Shown here piece after piece: positions 1 through 10,738 of a stretch of 64,000 nucleotides of DNA (its first letter is position 1; every line of letters starts with the position of its first letter). A program made the translations under genes and the position numbers. The notes under the pieces are model-generated. The model saw nothing but the letters and a program-made list of their open reading frames with translations. It was not told where the DNA came from and made no database searches. Source of the stretch: Hydrangea macrophylla (Eukaryota; Streptophyta; Magnoliopsida; Cornales; Hydrangeaceae); NCBI GenBank assembly GCA_033977485.1, contig CM066994.1, positions 82,522,871 through 82,586,870 on the forward strand. The letters are read 5' to 3'.

Positions 1-1007
1 ATGGAATGGCTATAGAGAGAAATAAGGGATGGGTCATTTGGGTGATTAAGAAGATTTGATTGGACAGAAGTCAAATTTTCCTTAGCCTTATTAGCATTCA
101 AAGTCTCCTGGCCTATGAATTTTTTGCTAAAACTTTTCAAATCATGTTTTAATAGTCTCAATTTTTTACAAACCTGATATTGGGAAGTCCCATTAAAATT
201 CGATTCCCAACTTTTTGCCACAATATCAGAGTACCCATCAAGATGGGTCCAAAAGTTGAAAAATTTAAAGGATCTCCCTTTTCTCCTAGTAATTTTATCA
301 GTAAAGGCAATAAAAGGAGAGTGATCTGAAATATCTTGTTTGTAAAAGTGGGCATAGGAATCAGGGAGGTTATCTAGCCACTTTTGATTAATCAGAGCTC
401 TATCCAATTTTCTCTGAGTAAAATCAGGCCTACCAAATCTACGGTTGCACCATGTGTAAAATTCTCCAATATACCGAAGGTCTGTTAGGAAGAGTTGGTT
501 AACCACTTTATTAAATTCGACAATGTCAGAATTCCAACCATTGTCATCCCCTGAGATTTCTTTGGGGTGAAGCACCACATTAAAGTCCCCAAGGATCAAA
601 TGGTTGGCATTTGGCAGACCAAGAGAAACAGATTTTAAGTCTCTCCACAGGTCCATTCGTTCTTGGCCTGTATTACAAGCATAAATGAAGGACACTTCCA
701 GGACCAAACTTTGGTCATCAGTTTCAATTTTTGTATGAATAAGTTGGGGGGATATTTTATGCACAGTTAGAGAAATTTTCTCAGCATTCCACCCAAGCCA
801 AATTCTACCAACAGATGTAGGTGTACTATTGGACACAAAACCCCAATTTTTGAAAACTTCAGTCTTAATCTTAGCCTCATTGATTTGTCTGACTTTTGTT
901 TCGGTTATGGCAAGGATATCGATATTATTCTCTGAAATAAATTTAGCAACCTCAAATTGTTTGGAGGGAAGGTTAAGACCCCTTATATTCCAAGAGCAGA
1001 TAATCAT
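1..1007 (-). CDS. LINE A ORF2, N-terminal endonuclease part (partial)
   Basis: The reading frame starts at the ATG at 1007 and is open for about 335 codons to the window edge. It encodes the APE-type endonuclease that nicks target DNA for target-primed reverse transcription. Visible family motifs in order: CSWNIRG at residues 3-9, the metal-ligand ITETKV about residue 35, LGDFNV about residue 147, RRFGRPDFTQRKLDR about residue 190, and SDHSPF about residue 228. The downstream RT is outside the window. The ATG overlaps the ORF1 stop as TAATG, the same arrangement as in copies B, C and E, which fixes the start. No stop or frameshift is seen in this part, so the endonuclease could be intact, although the matching ORF1 is broken. 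Confidence 0.88.
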   Translation of the reverse strand, partial: MIICSWNIRGLNLPSKQFEVAKFISENNIDILAITETKVRQINEAKIKTEVFKNWGFVSNSTPTSVGRIWLGWNAEKISLTVHKISPQLIHTKIETDDQSLVLEVSFIYACNTGQERMDLWRDLKSVSLGLPNANHLILGDFNVVLHPKEISGDDNGWNSDIVEFNKVVNQLFLTDLRYIGEFYTWCNRRFGRPDFTQRKLDRALINQKWLDNLPDSYAHFYKQDISDHSPFIAFTDKITRRKGRSFKFFNFWTHLDGYSDIVAKSWESNFNGTSQYQVCKKLRLLKHDLKSFSKKFIGQETLNANKAKENLTSVQSNLLNHPNDPSLISLYSHS

Positions 1008-3743
1008 TAAGAACGCTTATGGTTGTGTTTCCTCTGACCTGGGGAGTTCCCCTTCTTGTGTTTCTTAGATTGGTTAGATTGAGGAGAACTAGAAGATTTA
1101 GAGTATGGAGAAATCTGATTTGGAGAAGTATTGGTAGTGGGAGGGACAATCGTTTCATGATGACCAGCTGAGAGAATTCCTTTACCTTTGTCTTGGGTAT
1201 GGGCTACTGCCATATCAATTACAGATGAATGTTCCAGATTAGGGGGCTTCTCCACATGATAATGCTTTGCTTCTTCTTGAGAGTGGTTGTCTTCAATGGT
1301 AGTAGAGGAAACAGAAAGCTGACCCGTACCATGAGCAGTAATAGGAGTGGTGGACTCAGTAGAAATAGCATTGGCTAGAGACCCCTTGCCTTTGCTGCTT
1401 ATACCTGGGATTTCTTCCTTTATGGCTTCAGGTGGGATATCCGGATTTGGTTGAGCACAGGATTGGTTATATACCACACCATCCTCTGTAGTAATTGCAG
1501 CAGTTATCTCGGCTAAACTGGTGATGTTGGTATCTGGAATATCAACATACACTGAGGTTGAACCATGTTGTAGTGAAGGTTCATCACTAGTTGAGATCTC
1601 TAAGTCTTCCAACTGGGGCTCTAAGATAGAAAATTGGTTTGAATCTTCAATATGAGTTGCCGTGGGTTGCTTGTAAAGTCCTGATCCTGAAACCTTTTCA
1701 TGGGTAGAGGACCCAGTTGGGCCTGAAGGAGCATCAACCTGAGAAGGCTTACCCCTACTAATGGTTTTCCATGCCCCTTCATTTTCGTCTTAGGTAATTT
1801 GGAGCAATCATGACCAAATCTAGAACATTTAGCACATCTAACTGGAGTCCATTGATATTCCACTGGTAGTGTGATTTGCTCCATATCACCACTAATTGGG
1901 TCTTCGAATTCAATAACAATTTCGCGGAGAAGTTCATGTTTGGCATTTAGCTCTATGCAGATCCGAGCGAAGGAAATTCTTCTGCAATTTGCTGTGACTC
2001 TAGCTACATGGAGTGGTTTTCCTATGGCGCTTGCAATGTGGCTTAAACCTGTGGGGTTCCAATACTCGAGAGGAATGTTATAAATATGGACCCAGACTGG
2101 AATAGTTGTTATTGCTTCTCTGGACAAAGTGAGCCCAGTATGCCAATTTTGCAAGATGATGGGCTGGCCGGCAAGGTGCCATGGTCCTCCTTCCAAAATG
2201 GACAGACTTGCTTCTTCTGAATCGAATTTGAAGAAATAAAAACCAAACTCAGTGGCTACCATGTCCATTAGCCCAAGTTTGCTCCAAAGTCTTTGATACG
2301 AACCCCGCCAATAATGTGACGAAACCCGTAACACGATTAATGTCTCGGACCGTTCTACTGTCAGATTCAATGGAAAACCGCGACCCAACACCTATAACAG
2401 ATGCGAACCTTGGTATAAAGGACGAAGACGCCACAATCAAGGATGGAAAACTCGATTGATAAGTCCAGGTATGAACGCCACAGAGTAAATTTGATAAGTT
2501 CGAATACTTCTTCAAAGAACCAAAGAGAAAACTCTCACAATATTATTAATGATCAAAACTGAATATTACAAACCCTAAAACTGTTTAAATAGCTGAGGCT
2601 TAAAGTTGGGCCCTTTTAAGCCTACGAAATATTATAGTCCAATATAATTCACCCCAAAACTAAAATAAAAGGAAACTAATGAATATAAAAAATCCCTAAG
2701 TTGGCATGCAAGCCTATAATTTATTCTAGAGCTTGAATCATGGACACCCAGCCTTGTGGATCACTAGTATCCTCCTTTGGGCCACTCAGATTAGTTTCAA
2801 CCCAAATTTGTTGAACCAGCCCATTGAGATTGTCCTTGAACCGCTTTGCTCGCGACCTTGTAACCGGACCAATTGGTACGTGGTTCGGATCCGCATTCCA
2901 CCTTGTGCTAGCCGCCATGTTCTCATCAGTCTTGATGTCCCATTTTTAACAAAAGAGAAAGGCAACTTTTTCCCAATGAAATATCCAACAAGGGTAGTTT
3001 TGGGTATTTTTTCCAAGCAAAACTACCCTCAATTTGTACCTCCTTTGGCATGTGTACAATGTGTCTGTCTGGGCCTTCCCGGGGCTTGATGTAATTTAAG
3101 CAAAAATTTGTAGATGCCTTAGCAGCAACTAGAGAGGCCCAGGACTTGGGTTCAATAAATCCAGAGCCAACAGTATCTTGAGCCGGGCTTGCAAAGGCTG
3201 CCGTTGCACTAATAGGTCCCATATCATTGCCTAATTTAACACCTGATGATTCACCAAGGTTAGCATAAGGAGGGGCATGGGCAGACTCCAGGTGGCTGTT
3301 TATGTTCGCATTAAGTTCTGGAACATTTAATTGTGATTTAACCAGTGAGGCCCATGATACTGGTTTAGAGGAACCATTAACAGGTACAGTTTGAGCCGGG
3401 TTTGAAGTTTGAGCCGAGCCACTAATGGGCCCTACAACATTACAGGAAATCCCAGCTGCTAAAGGCCCCGAACTGGTATGAGGATGTTGAGGCGCAAACT
3501 CCACGCGTTGAGAGTGGGATGAGGTAGTCAACATCCCACCGGGATTTACGGGGCAGAGAGCAGAGCCCATGTGCGCAGCAGTTGAACCAACAGATGAGGT
3601 ATTAAACAAATCAACAACCTTCTTACCATTGTCCATATAAGTGGCGTGTGCAGTAGCCTAGGGAGGATGGTCCGACAAGGTGCCGGAAAACTCGGACTGG
3701 CCCATGTGCATGTCAGCTGCTTGTAAAGGAGTAGGATGGATAG
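1007..3743 (-). pseudogene. LINE A ORF1 (DUF4283 / zinc-knuckle RNA-binding protein), broken
   Basis: ORF1-type nucleic-acid-binding protein expected to coat LINE RNA. The N-terminal low-complexity part lies at 3743-2960 and contains an in-frame TAG just upstream of an ATG at 3636, so the apparent start there is secondary. The SWASLV motif precedes the DUF4283-like domain. A shift at an A-run near 3000 changes frame; the domain then continues (TLVGYFIGKKLPF) to 2934, where a solo LTR interrupts between residues TSRL and WSK. It resumes at 2293 (MVATEFG, GGPWHLAGQP, IWVHIYNIPLEYW) and reaches the knuckle CAKCSRFGHDC near 1810. Another frameshift between about 1800 and 1620 leads into the Ser/Thr-rich tail, which ends in a TAA overlapping the ORF2 ATG. 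Confidence 0.85.
2294..2928 (-). mobile_element. Solo LTR of a CRM-like chromovirus, inside LINE A ORF1
   Basis: Read on the minus strand it begins TGATGAGAACATGG and ends GGTTCGTATCA, close to the TGATG...CATCA ends of the other CRM-like LTRs here. It is flanked by a perfect 5-bp duplication GTCTT (2289-2293 and 2929-2933). No internal region is present, so it is a solo LTR left by LTR-LTR recombination. Its first ~210 bp carry a 65-codon frame (2918-2721) with GPVTRSRAKRF and ending SMIQALE, like the C-terminal tail of chromovirus pol proteins that runs into the 3' LTR. The clade assignment rests on the LTR ends and this tail. Confidence 0.88.
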
Positions 3744-4265
3744 GCTAAGATATAGCTATATATGTTTTATAGATAGTAGTTGAGAGTTGGTTCATGTTTT
3801 TAAGTGCATTTAATGAGTTAAACTACTTTTTTGTACTAGCCTTTGCTAAAAAACGTGAATGCATTATTTCCTATGGTTGGAGGGTTGTTCCAACTACTTG
3901 CATTTATTCCTATGGTTGGAGGGATGTTCCAAGCCTATATATATCCTTGCTTATCTTTTGTAATGGACAGATTTGATAAATTGATAAAAGTGAGTTTTTA
4001 CTCCTTCTTCTTGGTTCTTCATTGAACTTCCAGAACTTATCAAGGTTTTCACCTTGTGGCGTTCAAAACTAAGAATACCTGTGGTTTGCGTCTCTTTATA
4101 GACGTTGGGTCTCAGGTTCACTAATTGGAATACCTGTGGTTTGCGTCTCTTTATAGGCGTTGGGTCACAGGTTCACTTTTACAACAATCTGATTTTTAGC
4201 TTTCTTGGGAAGATATTCAATCTTTGTTGTTGGGTCTCATTGCTAGTCTATTGAGGTTCGCATCA
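3744..4265 (+). mobile_element. CRM-like LTR fragment, 5'-truncated
   Basis: Homologous to the LTR at 37802-38325 plus the extra 3' segment seen at 41694-41950. It contains two copies of a CCTATGGTTGGAGGG block (3871, 3910), a TATATATATCC box near 3945, duplicated GTGGTTTGCGTCTC segments (about 4080 and 4136), and ends GGTTCGCATCA at 4265. The first ~200 bp of the LTR are missing, at the junction with LINE A. Confidence 0.8.
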
Positions 4266-5780
4266 TCCATGTTTCCTTATGACAATGGCATGATCTTTCA
4301 ATGTAGGCATCTCTCTAAGAGAACGAAAGAAAACTGAGTATGGATTATTTTGTAGTATGTTAATTAAAGACATCAACAATTGTGGATACATCCTATCAGA
4401 TATCTTATTTAAATCGTACAAAAAGGGTATTTTGGTCAGTTCACCCACAAAAGGGGCTCTTATAACCCCAGCCATTTGATCTCCATCAAGTGATCCACAA
4501 CTCACTCATACCAAGACTCCCTCTCCCACAATACATTATATCTCACTCTCTTGCTGTCCCTCTTTTCTTTTTGATTTTTGAATCACTCCCTCTCCACGTC
4601 TCTCTCTCTCTCTCTCTCTCCACTGTCTTTCCCGCTCTCTCTTTCTTTTGCTCTCTCACTCTCTCGCCACTGCTAGCCAGAGCCTCACCCTCTCTCTCCA
4701 CCGTCTTTCCCCCTCTCTCTTTCTTTCGCTCTCTCTCCCTCTCTCGACCCCGCCGGCCGGATTCTCACTCTCTCTGTGGAGCCTTAATCTGATTTAGAGG
4801 TATATGTTCATTTGGTTACTCTGAGCCTTACTCTTTCTTTCCTCTTAATTTTTTTACTCTGAATTGGGGGTTACCTAGCTATTGGGTTTAGTCAATCAAT
4901 TTGGGGTTTGGGTTTGCATGATATCATTTAGGGTTTTGTTTTATGATCTATTGTAGCTAATGGTAGCATAGTTTTGTTTGAGAAACTACATTATAATTTA
5001 CACAATGTCTCTGTATGTGTGTGTTTAAGTCTTTTTTTTTCCTTTTCAGTACTCTCATGTTTGAGTTTGGTACTACTCTCCAGGAATAGTTTATTTTAAG
5101 GTTGAGGTTTTCCCAATTTGGGTTTAAGTTCGATTTTTTCCCAATTGACTCTGGGTTTGAGTGACTACTGGGGAGGTTTTTTTTTTTACTCAAACAGCCC
5201 CCTAAGCATTTGGGTGGCTCAAAGGTAAACCCATGTCATCTTCAACTTTACATATCTATTTAGAAGAGATATTTTGTGAATTTCCAGGGAGCAATTGATC
5301 TTTGGGTGCATGATTCAACTTTGCTTCCCTTTTGAGACACTTTTTGCTTCATTTCTGAACTTATGTGGTATTGTGGTGTTCCTCAGTAGTTGATATTTAT
5401 TAATTCTTGAATGTCATTTCAGCAGTTACCAACTTTGCAACTATCGGGTTTATGCATCCCAAAATCTTTTTTTTACAAACTTTATTTGGGGTTTTACAAA
5501 CTGACATTATTTGGGGTTTTCTTTAACATTTTTTTTTGGTAAAACAGATAGCTTATACTTGGGACAGGACATTCCACTTCAACAACTTATACCATTCCAT
5601 CAATCCATCAAATGGTTAGTAAGTAAACTCACCACTCCTAAGCTTTAAAAAAAGAAGACGATTATAGATATATGTTTGATTGACACTCTTAGGCTTTCCT
5701 TGGTTCATTGACTTAGGAAAGAACAACAAAGCGGTTAAATATAAGAAATTTTTTTAACTTTGCTAGAAATTTATTTTTTG
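4266..5780 (+). other. Non-coding, with CT-rich leader-like block
   Basis: I see no supportable gene. 4480-4790 is dominated by CT/CTCT microsatellite preceded by a CAAGTG(A/G)TCCACAACT motif that recurs at 5864 and 6212. At 4797 a GATTTAGAG|GTATAT sequence resembles a 5'-UTR splice donor. The rest is T-rich and looks like intron or degraded intergenic DNA. A host-gene promoter plus first exon is possible but unproven. Confidence 0.5.
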
Positions 5781-6066
5781 AGAGCTTGAACACTAAATTG
5801 AGGAACATTTATTATTATTATTTTTTTGTTGGCAAGTAATATATTTTGGTTCAATCCTGATCAAGTGGTCCACAACTGACTCACACAACTCTTCCCTCTC
5901 CCGTACACACTTTATCTCATCTCAGTCTTACCCTCTTCCTTCCCCTCTCTCTCTCTCTCTCTCTCTCTTGAGTCTCCACCACCGTCTCCCTCTCTCTCTC
6001 TCCCTCGCCATCACCGACTGGCTATCGGAGCCACCGATTGTGTATCTCTTCACTTATTCACACACA

Positions 6067-6118
<52 letters not shown>

Positions 6119-6361
6119 GGTTCTAATCAAGGAGAGCTTGAACACTAAATTGAGGAACATTTATTATTATTATTTTTTTCTTGGCAAGTAATATATTTTG
6201 GTTCAATCCTGATCAAGTGGTCCACAACTGACTCACACAACTCTTCCCTCTCCCGTGCACACACTATATCTCATCTCAGTCATTCCCTCTTCCTTTCCCT
6301 CTCTCTCTCTCTCGCCATCGCCGACTGGCTACCGGAGCCACCGATTGTGTATCTCTTCACT

Positions 6362-6414
<53 letters not shown>

Positions 6415-6425
6415 TTTGGTTTCTA
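5781..6425 (+). repeat. Tandem duplication of a ~350-bp CT-rich leader-like unit
   Basis: The unit starting GAGCTTGAACACTAAATTG at 5782 recurs at 6134, an offset of 352 bp. Each copy holds an ATTATTATT tract, TTGGCAAGTAATATATTTTGG, the CAAGTGGTCCACAACTGAC motif, a CT microsatellite, a GCCGACTGGCTA(T/C)CGGAGCC block and a long terminal (CT)n. (CT)n length differs between copies. No protein-coding frame persists through both. Confidence 0.8.
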
Positions 6426-7100
6426 ATCAAGGAGAATTTTTCGTCACCTACCCAGGCCTTAGTGAACATGACTTTGCCCCCATGTAATAAGTCTAAGATC
6501 TTATTCATGATCTTATAATGTTGTTTTTGTTTCAACTAAGAGTGGTGCTAAGCATGGTTTCCAAATTTTCTCTAAAATGTGGTGTCACCGACCATTTCAC
6601 CCACGTTTTAGACTAACGCTTTGCTTACTAACTTTGAAAGTTGCATTACATAAGTGTGGTACAACTGTTTAAGCATTTGATAAAGTTGGGAAGCTAGGAT
6701 TATTCATGGTTTTATGGGTAGGGAAAGGTTTGGAAAATTTGGAAGGTGGTTTGGTTTAATACGTTGCTAATTTGGCATAAGTACCTACTTCCTTCACAGT
6801 AGCTTCCGCAGCAACAAGACTATTTTGGTGCACCCATTAACCTATGTAAAAAGGAGCCCTTTTCGAAGAGTAATTTTAAGAAGGTGACCCTTTTTTTCTT
6901 TTTTTTTTTTACTATTGTCACAAGGCCCCTGACTGGGGGTTAGTAGTTAGTAACACCCACACACCCACAACGGTGGTGTGACGCCACAGGGGGAGCCACT
7001 CTTTGTGATCTCCTTCCTTAATGTGCCATGCATGTAGCATTTTAAAAAAATAAAAAAATATGAATTTGCAAGAGCAGTTGTTGGAATATTTATTTTCGTT
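6426..7100 (+). other. Non-coding interval
   Basis: No convincing frame. It holds A/T-rich sequence, a T-run at 6891-6910 and no similarity I recognise to the flanking elements. Confidence 0.5.
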
Positions 7101-7290
7101 TATTATTTTTTTTGTTGGCAAGTAATATATTTTGGTTCAATTGTGCCATGCATGTGTTCAATTCAATTGTGTTCATGTGTATGTTATAAATGTAATAACT
7201 GTGGCACAAGAGCATTTAACCATCACCTCTTCCTTCCCCTCTCTCTCTCTCTCTCTCGATCTCTCTCGATCGAGTCTCCACCACCATCTT

Positions 7291-7330
<40 letters not shown>

Positions 7331-7540
7331 CACTGTTGACCGACCATCGCCGACTGGGTACCGGAGCCCCCGATTGTGTTTCTATGTGTGTGTGTGTGTC
7401 TCTCTCTCTCTTTGTTTGGTTTCTAATCATTTGATTTTTCAATTTGCAGATTCAAAGGTATGTTCATTTGTCTATATTTTTCAATTTGCAGATTTGGAGG
7501 TATGTTCATCAGTCTAGGGTTTCAATTTGCAGATTGTGTG
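7101..7540 (+). repeat. Third, rearranged copy of the CT leader with triplicated TTGCAG/GTATGTTCAT blocks
   Basis: TTGGCAAGTAATATATTTTGG recurs at about 7114, followed by (CT)n tracts at 7238-7326, a GCCGACTGGGTACCGGAGCC block at about 7349 and a (TG)n tract near 7388. From 7434 to 7530 the sequence TTTCAATTTGCAGATT is repeated three times, twice followed by an 8-nt stretch and GTATGTTCAT. This is an acceptor-microexon-donor pattern in tandem. Confidence 0.65.
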
Positions 7541-8019
7541 TGTGTGCACGCGTGCGCGCCAAGGCGTCATTATTTATGTATCAAAATTATGGTAACTTTG
7601 GTTCACTCTTTCAAACTTATTTTCTTGGTTTTAAAGGGTTAGCCTGAATCACATATGTTCACATTATTTCAAGCTGTACTTTTTTTCCCTTTCTTATTTT
7701 GGGTATTTATTGTAGGTCAAATTTCCCCTTTCACAGAGTGCTCTAATTATTTTTTTTGTCCCATCTTTAAATTGATTTCGTACACCAGGTTGATTTTTTT
7801 GAGTTCAGTTTATATTTGCAGTTTATACTACACGTTCCCAAATTTTATACTTGCAGGATGTTTCCTCCAAATCCTAGCCACCAATTTTCGGAATGGTGAA
7901 TAATTTAAAATGTGGTACCTATTTGGGTTTATTTTTGTCCACGAAGATAGAACTTTGGGAACGTGTAGAATCGGTTTATTTCTAACTCTAAATATATCTT
8001 TGTCTCTATTTGTCATATC
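7541..8019 (+). other. Non-coding; contains a 15-bp inverted repeat
   Basis: T-rich sequence without a gene. CTACACGTTCCCAAA at 7828-7842 is matched by its exact reverse complement at 7954-7968 (about 140 bp overall), which might be a small MITE or a chance hairpin. LINE B's poly(A) end (poly-T on this strand) follows at 8020. Confidence 0.45.
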
Positions 8020-8218
8020 TTTTTTTTTTTTCGGAAAATGGTAAATAAATTCCAAAAAGGGATGTACAAAAAGTACAAGGGGCATACCCCAGGATAAACA
8101 ACAAGCTCAAATCATAATGACATGAAGCAAAGCGACCATCATAGGGACCAAAAAACCCCTAAACCATAAAAAAACAAACAATCAACAAACCACAACATCA
8201 AAATCACAAAACCGGCTC

Positions 8219-9480
8219 CTAACTCCAGTTACTTATAAGCCTATCAAAATTTACATGGTGTTTCCACTTTAGCCTGATTTGTGCATTCAATTGAAAGATA
8301 AGGTTCTTTAGTAAAATTTCCTTGGTGCTGGAGGTGTTCTTGAAAGTTCGATTATTCCTTTCTTTCCATAAACCATAGACTGTCACTCCAAGGCACATCT
8401 TGGGAATCACATGTTGCCATGTCTTTCCTTTCAACCTATGAGCCATCAACTCCAAGCTATCATTCCAACTCTGACCTTGCCAATGTAAACCGCATCGATG
8501 CATCATCTCCTGCCAAACAAAAGACGAATAAGAACAAGCAAAAAACAGGTGGTCATGAGTTTCCATATGTTTATGGCAAAGCATGCAGGCTAAAGGGCCA
8601 GAAGTGAAGCTAAAAATTCTATCATGAGTAGAGAGTCTATTCTGAGCAGCTAACCAAAGGATGCAGCTCTGTCTAGGAATTCCACCTGAAAACCATACCA
8701 TATTATACCAAGGGACAACAGGGTGATGAACCCTCAAGTAGTCCCAGATAAGAGATGTGTTGAACATACCATTAGGGGTAGGTATCCACTTCACAGTATC
8801 AAGGCAACAACTAGGATTATAGAAATTAGACAAAGCATTCCTAACTTCATTAAGCTCAAAAGAGTTTGAGCCAGGCCACTTCCATTCCAAACCTCTTATA
8901 ATGCTACTAACCTTGGCATCAATATTAATCGCAGCATCATAAACAATTCTGTCGGAAAAATAATCCAACAAGGGGCCCATTGGGAGCCAATTATCAAACC
9001 AAAGAGACGTGTTATTACCATTACCTATTCGATGAATTAGTAAAGGCTTAGCAACATTTCTAAGTTTTAACAACTTCCTCCAATACCAAGAGCACTGGGA
9101 AGGGATTTTGGCTTGCCAGAAACTCTTACCTTTCAGCATATATTGGTGGATCCATTTAGACCAGAGAGACAAATTTGAAGGGTCCAATAAATTCCCAATG
9201 TGTTTAAGGTTCAATATAGAGTTAACCAAATAAATATCTTTAAATCCTAACCCCCCTTCCTTTTTTGGTCTACACACTTTGTCCCAAGCAACTTTAGCTC
9301 CATAGACTTTATCAGTCTTGCCAGACCAAAGAAACCTGGCCATAGCTTGGGACACCTGTTTGAGGACACCTTTGGGAAGCAGAAACATACCAGACCAATA
9401 GAGTTGTATTCCAGTCAAGACAGAGCTAATAAGTTGGGCTCTACCTGCATAAGATAGGAATTTAGACTTCCAAGAATTAA
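8219..9480 (-). pseudogene. LINE B ORF2, C-terminal zf-RVT part
   Basis: Begins with NSWKSKFLSYAGRAQLI right after LINE D and continues through LYWSGMFLLPKGVL, RRPKKEGGLGFKD-type sequence, IGNGNNTSLWFDNWLP, and the zf-RVT-like region PWYNMVWFSGGIPRQSCILW...CMLCHKHMETHDHLFFACS (Cys/His cluster). It ends with stop TAG at 8219-8221. The frame is open for about 400 codons. The role of this tail in plant LINEs is presumed nucleic-acid binding. The 3' UTR runs from 8218 to 8032. Confidence 0.9.
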
Positions 9481-9482
9481 CC

Positions 9483-10037
9483 TATTCCGCCCCCTCTTGG
9501 GATGTTCTTGTGGACTGGGTAGCGAAGAAGTGGAAAGGGAAGAACCCACGGCATATTGTCCCTAAAATGTGCCTTGGGTTGGTTGTCTATAGCATTTGGA
9601 AAGAAAGAAATGCTCGGAGTTTCAAACTTGAAGTGAGGACTAAGGAAAGAATCTTACAAGATATTTGCCTTCAGGTTTCCTTACAAATACAAACTACATG
9701 GAAGAATGATCCCCAGCTCCCTCATTATATTGATAGATGGACCGTTACTACATAGAGAGGAAAGCTTGCCTTGGCCCTATTATTTGGCTTGAATGTTTTT
9801 TCCTTGATGTTTTTCTTGCTCCTCTTTGTTTTGTGATGTGGTAGGAGCATTGATTTATTTGGATGGGTCTTTTCTAGGTTTGCCTTAGTTAATTCCCCTT
9901 TTTTGTTGCATTGTCTGGATGCATCTTTTCTTGTGCTTATTGTATATCCTGGGGTATGCCCCTTGTATTTTGTACAGTGCCGTTTTGGCGTTTTTCGTTT
10001 AATTTAACCCTTTTTCCGAAAAAAAAAAAAAAAAAAA
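9483..10037 (+). mobile_element. LINE copy D, short 5'-truncated insertion
   Basis: A plus-strand LINE 3' end in the middle of minus-strand LINE B. It holds the last ~90 codons of ORF2 (9483-9755: PRHIVPKMCLGLVVYSIWKERNARSFK, ending RWTVTT and TAG), a 3' UTR with the GGGGTATGCCCC stem-loop at 9951-9962 and a 17-A tail at 10021-10037. The target flanks read AACC on both sides (9479-9482, and CC after the A-tail), giving a duplication of at most about 4 bp. It is closest in sequence to copy G. Confidence 0.88.
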
Positions 10038-10039
10038 CC

Positions 10040-10547
10040 TTAGCACAATTTTTATTAACCAAACCATCACAGTCAACTTTCTTAAGTTTTGAGGTAATAA
10101 GAGGAACTCCAAGATATTTAATGGGGAGATTTCCTTTCTCAAAATGAAGAATATTTAGAATATCTGCCATCTTATCAGGTTCAACATTAGAAAAGAAAAT
10201 GCAACTCTTAGCATTATTGGCTTGCAGGCCAGTTAAGTCAAAAAACTGGTCTAGGGTAAGTCGAATCATGTTGGCTGAGTCCTCATCCCCATTAAATAAA
10301 ATAAGAAGATCATCAGCAAAACAAAGATGTGAGATCTTCAATTTGTCACATTTCCAATGATAAGTGAAAGGCTCCCTTTGGATATTATGATTCAAAAGTT
10401 GGCTCAGAGAGTCGATAATGATAACAAATAAGTAGGGAGATATCGGATCTCCTTGTCTTAAGCCTCTGGCACCATCAAAATAACCCACGGATTCACCATT
10501 AAAATTAATAGAGTATCTAGGAGTTGTAAAACAAGCAATTATCCATT
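10040..10547 (-). pseudogene. LINE B ORF2, catalytic RT segment between the two insertions
   Basis: Continues LINE B's RT from KWIIAC: TPRYSINFNGESVGYF, GLRQGDPISPYLF, and the catalytic box CFADDLLILF (two Asp of the FADD motif present). Then FFDLTGLQANNAKSCIFF and LPIKYLGVPLI (thumb). It ends at CAK, where LINE D is inserted in the opposite orientation. Confidence 0.88.
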
Positions 10548-10738
10548 TCTTTTTTTTTCGGAAAAAGGGTAAATATATTCCAAAAAAAGGATGTACAAAA
10601 TGTACAAGGGGCATACCCCAGGATAAAACAATGAGCTCAAATCATAAGGACATGAAGCAAAAAAGCAACAAGTTACACCATGGGCAATCAGCCAAACAAA
10701 AAACAACAATCAGGTGGTCACCCATAGGTGAAACACTT

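Larger units (their letters stand above)
1..3743 (-). mobile_element. LINE copy A (plant L1), 5'-truncated, 3' end outside the window
   Basis: Non-LTR retrotransposon read on the minus strand: ORF1 remnant from about 3743 to 1007, then ORF2 from 1007 to the window edge. The 5' terminal hairpin found on copies B, C, E and H is missing, because the copy stops at 3743 where a CRM-like LTR begins. A solo LTR with 5-bp target duplication (2294-2928) splits its ORF1. Because the LTR next to it lacks its own first ~200 bp, LINE A may have inserted into that LTR, with the other LTR half lying left of the window; this is inference. Confidence 0.9.

Noticed and set aside
4263..4505. 80-codon minus-strand frame as a host gene
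   Set aside because: No recognisable motif; it overlaps an LTR end and ordinary AT-rich DNA.
6255..6535. Ser/Leu and Arg/Glu repeat proteins in the CT-rich region (also 4490, 7132-7517, 22532)
   Set aside because: They are translations of (CT)n/(GA)n microsatellites, present on both strands.
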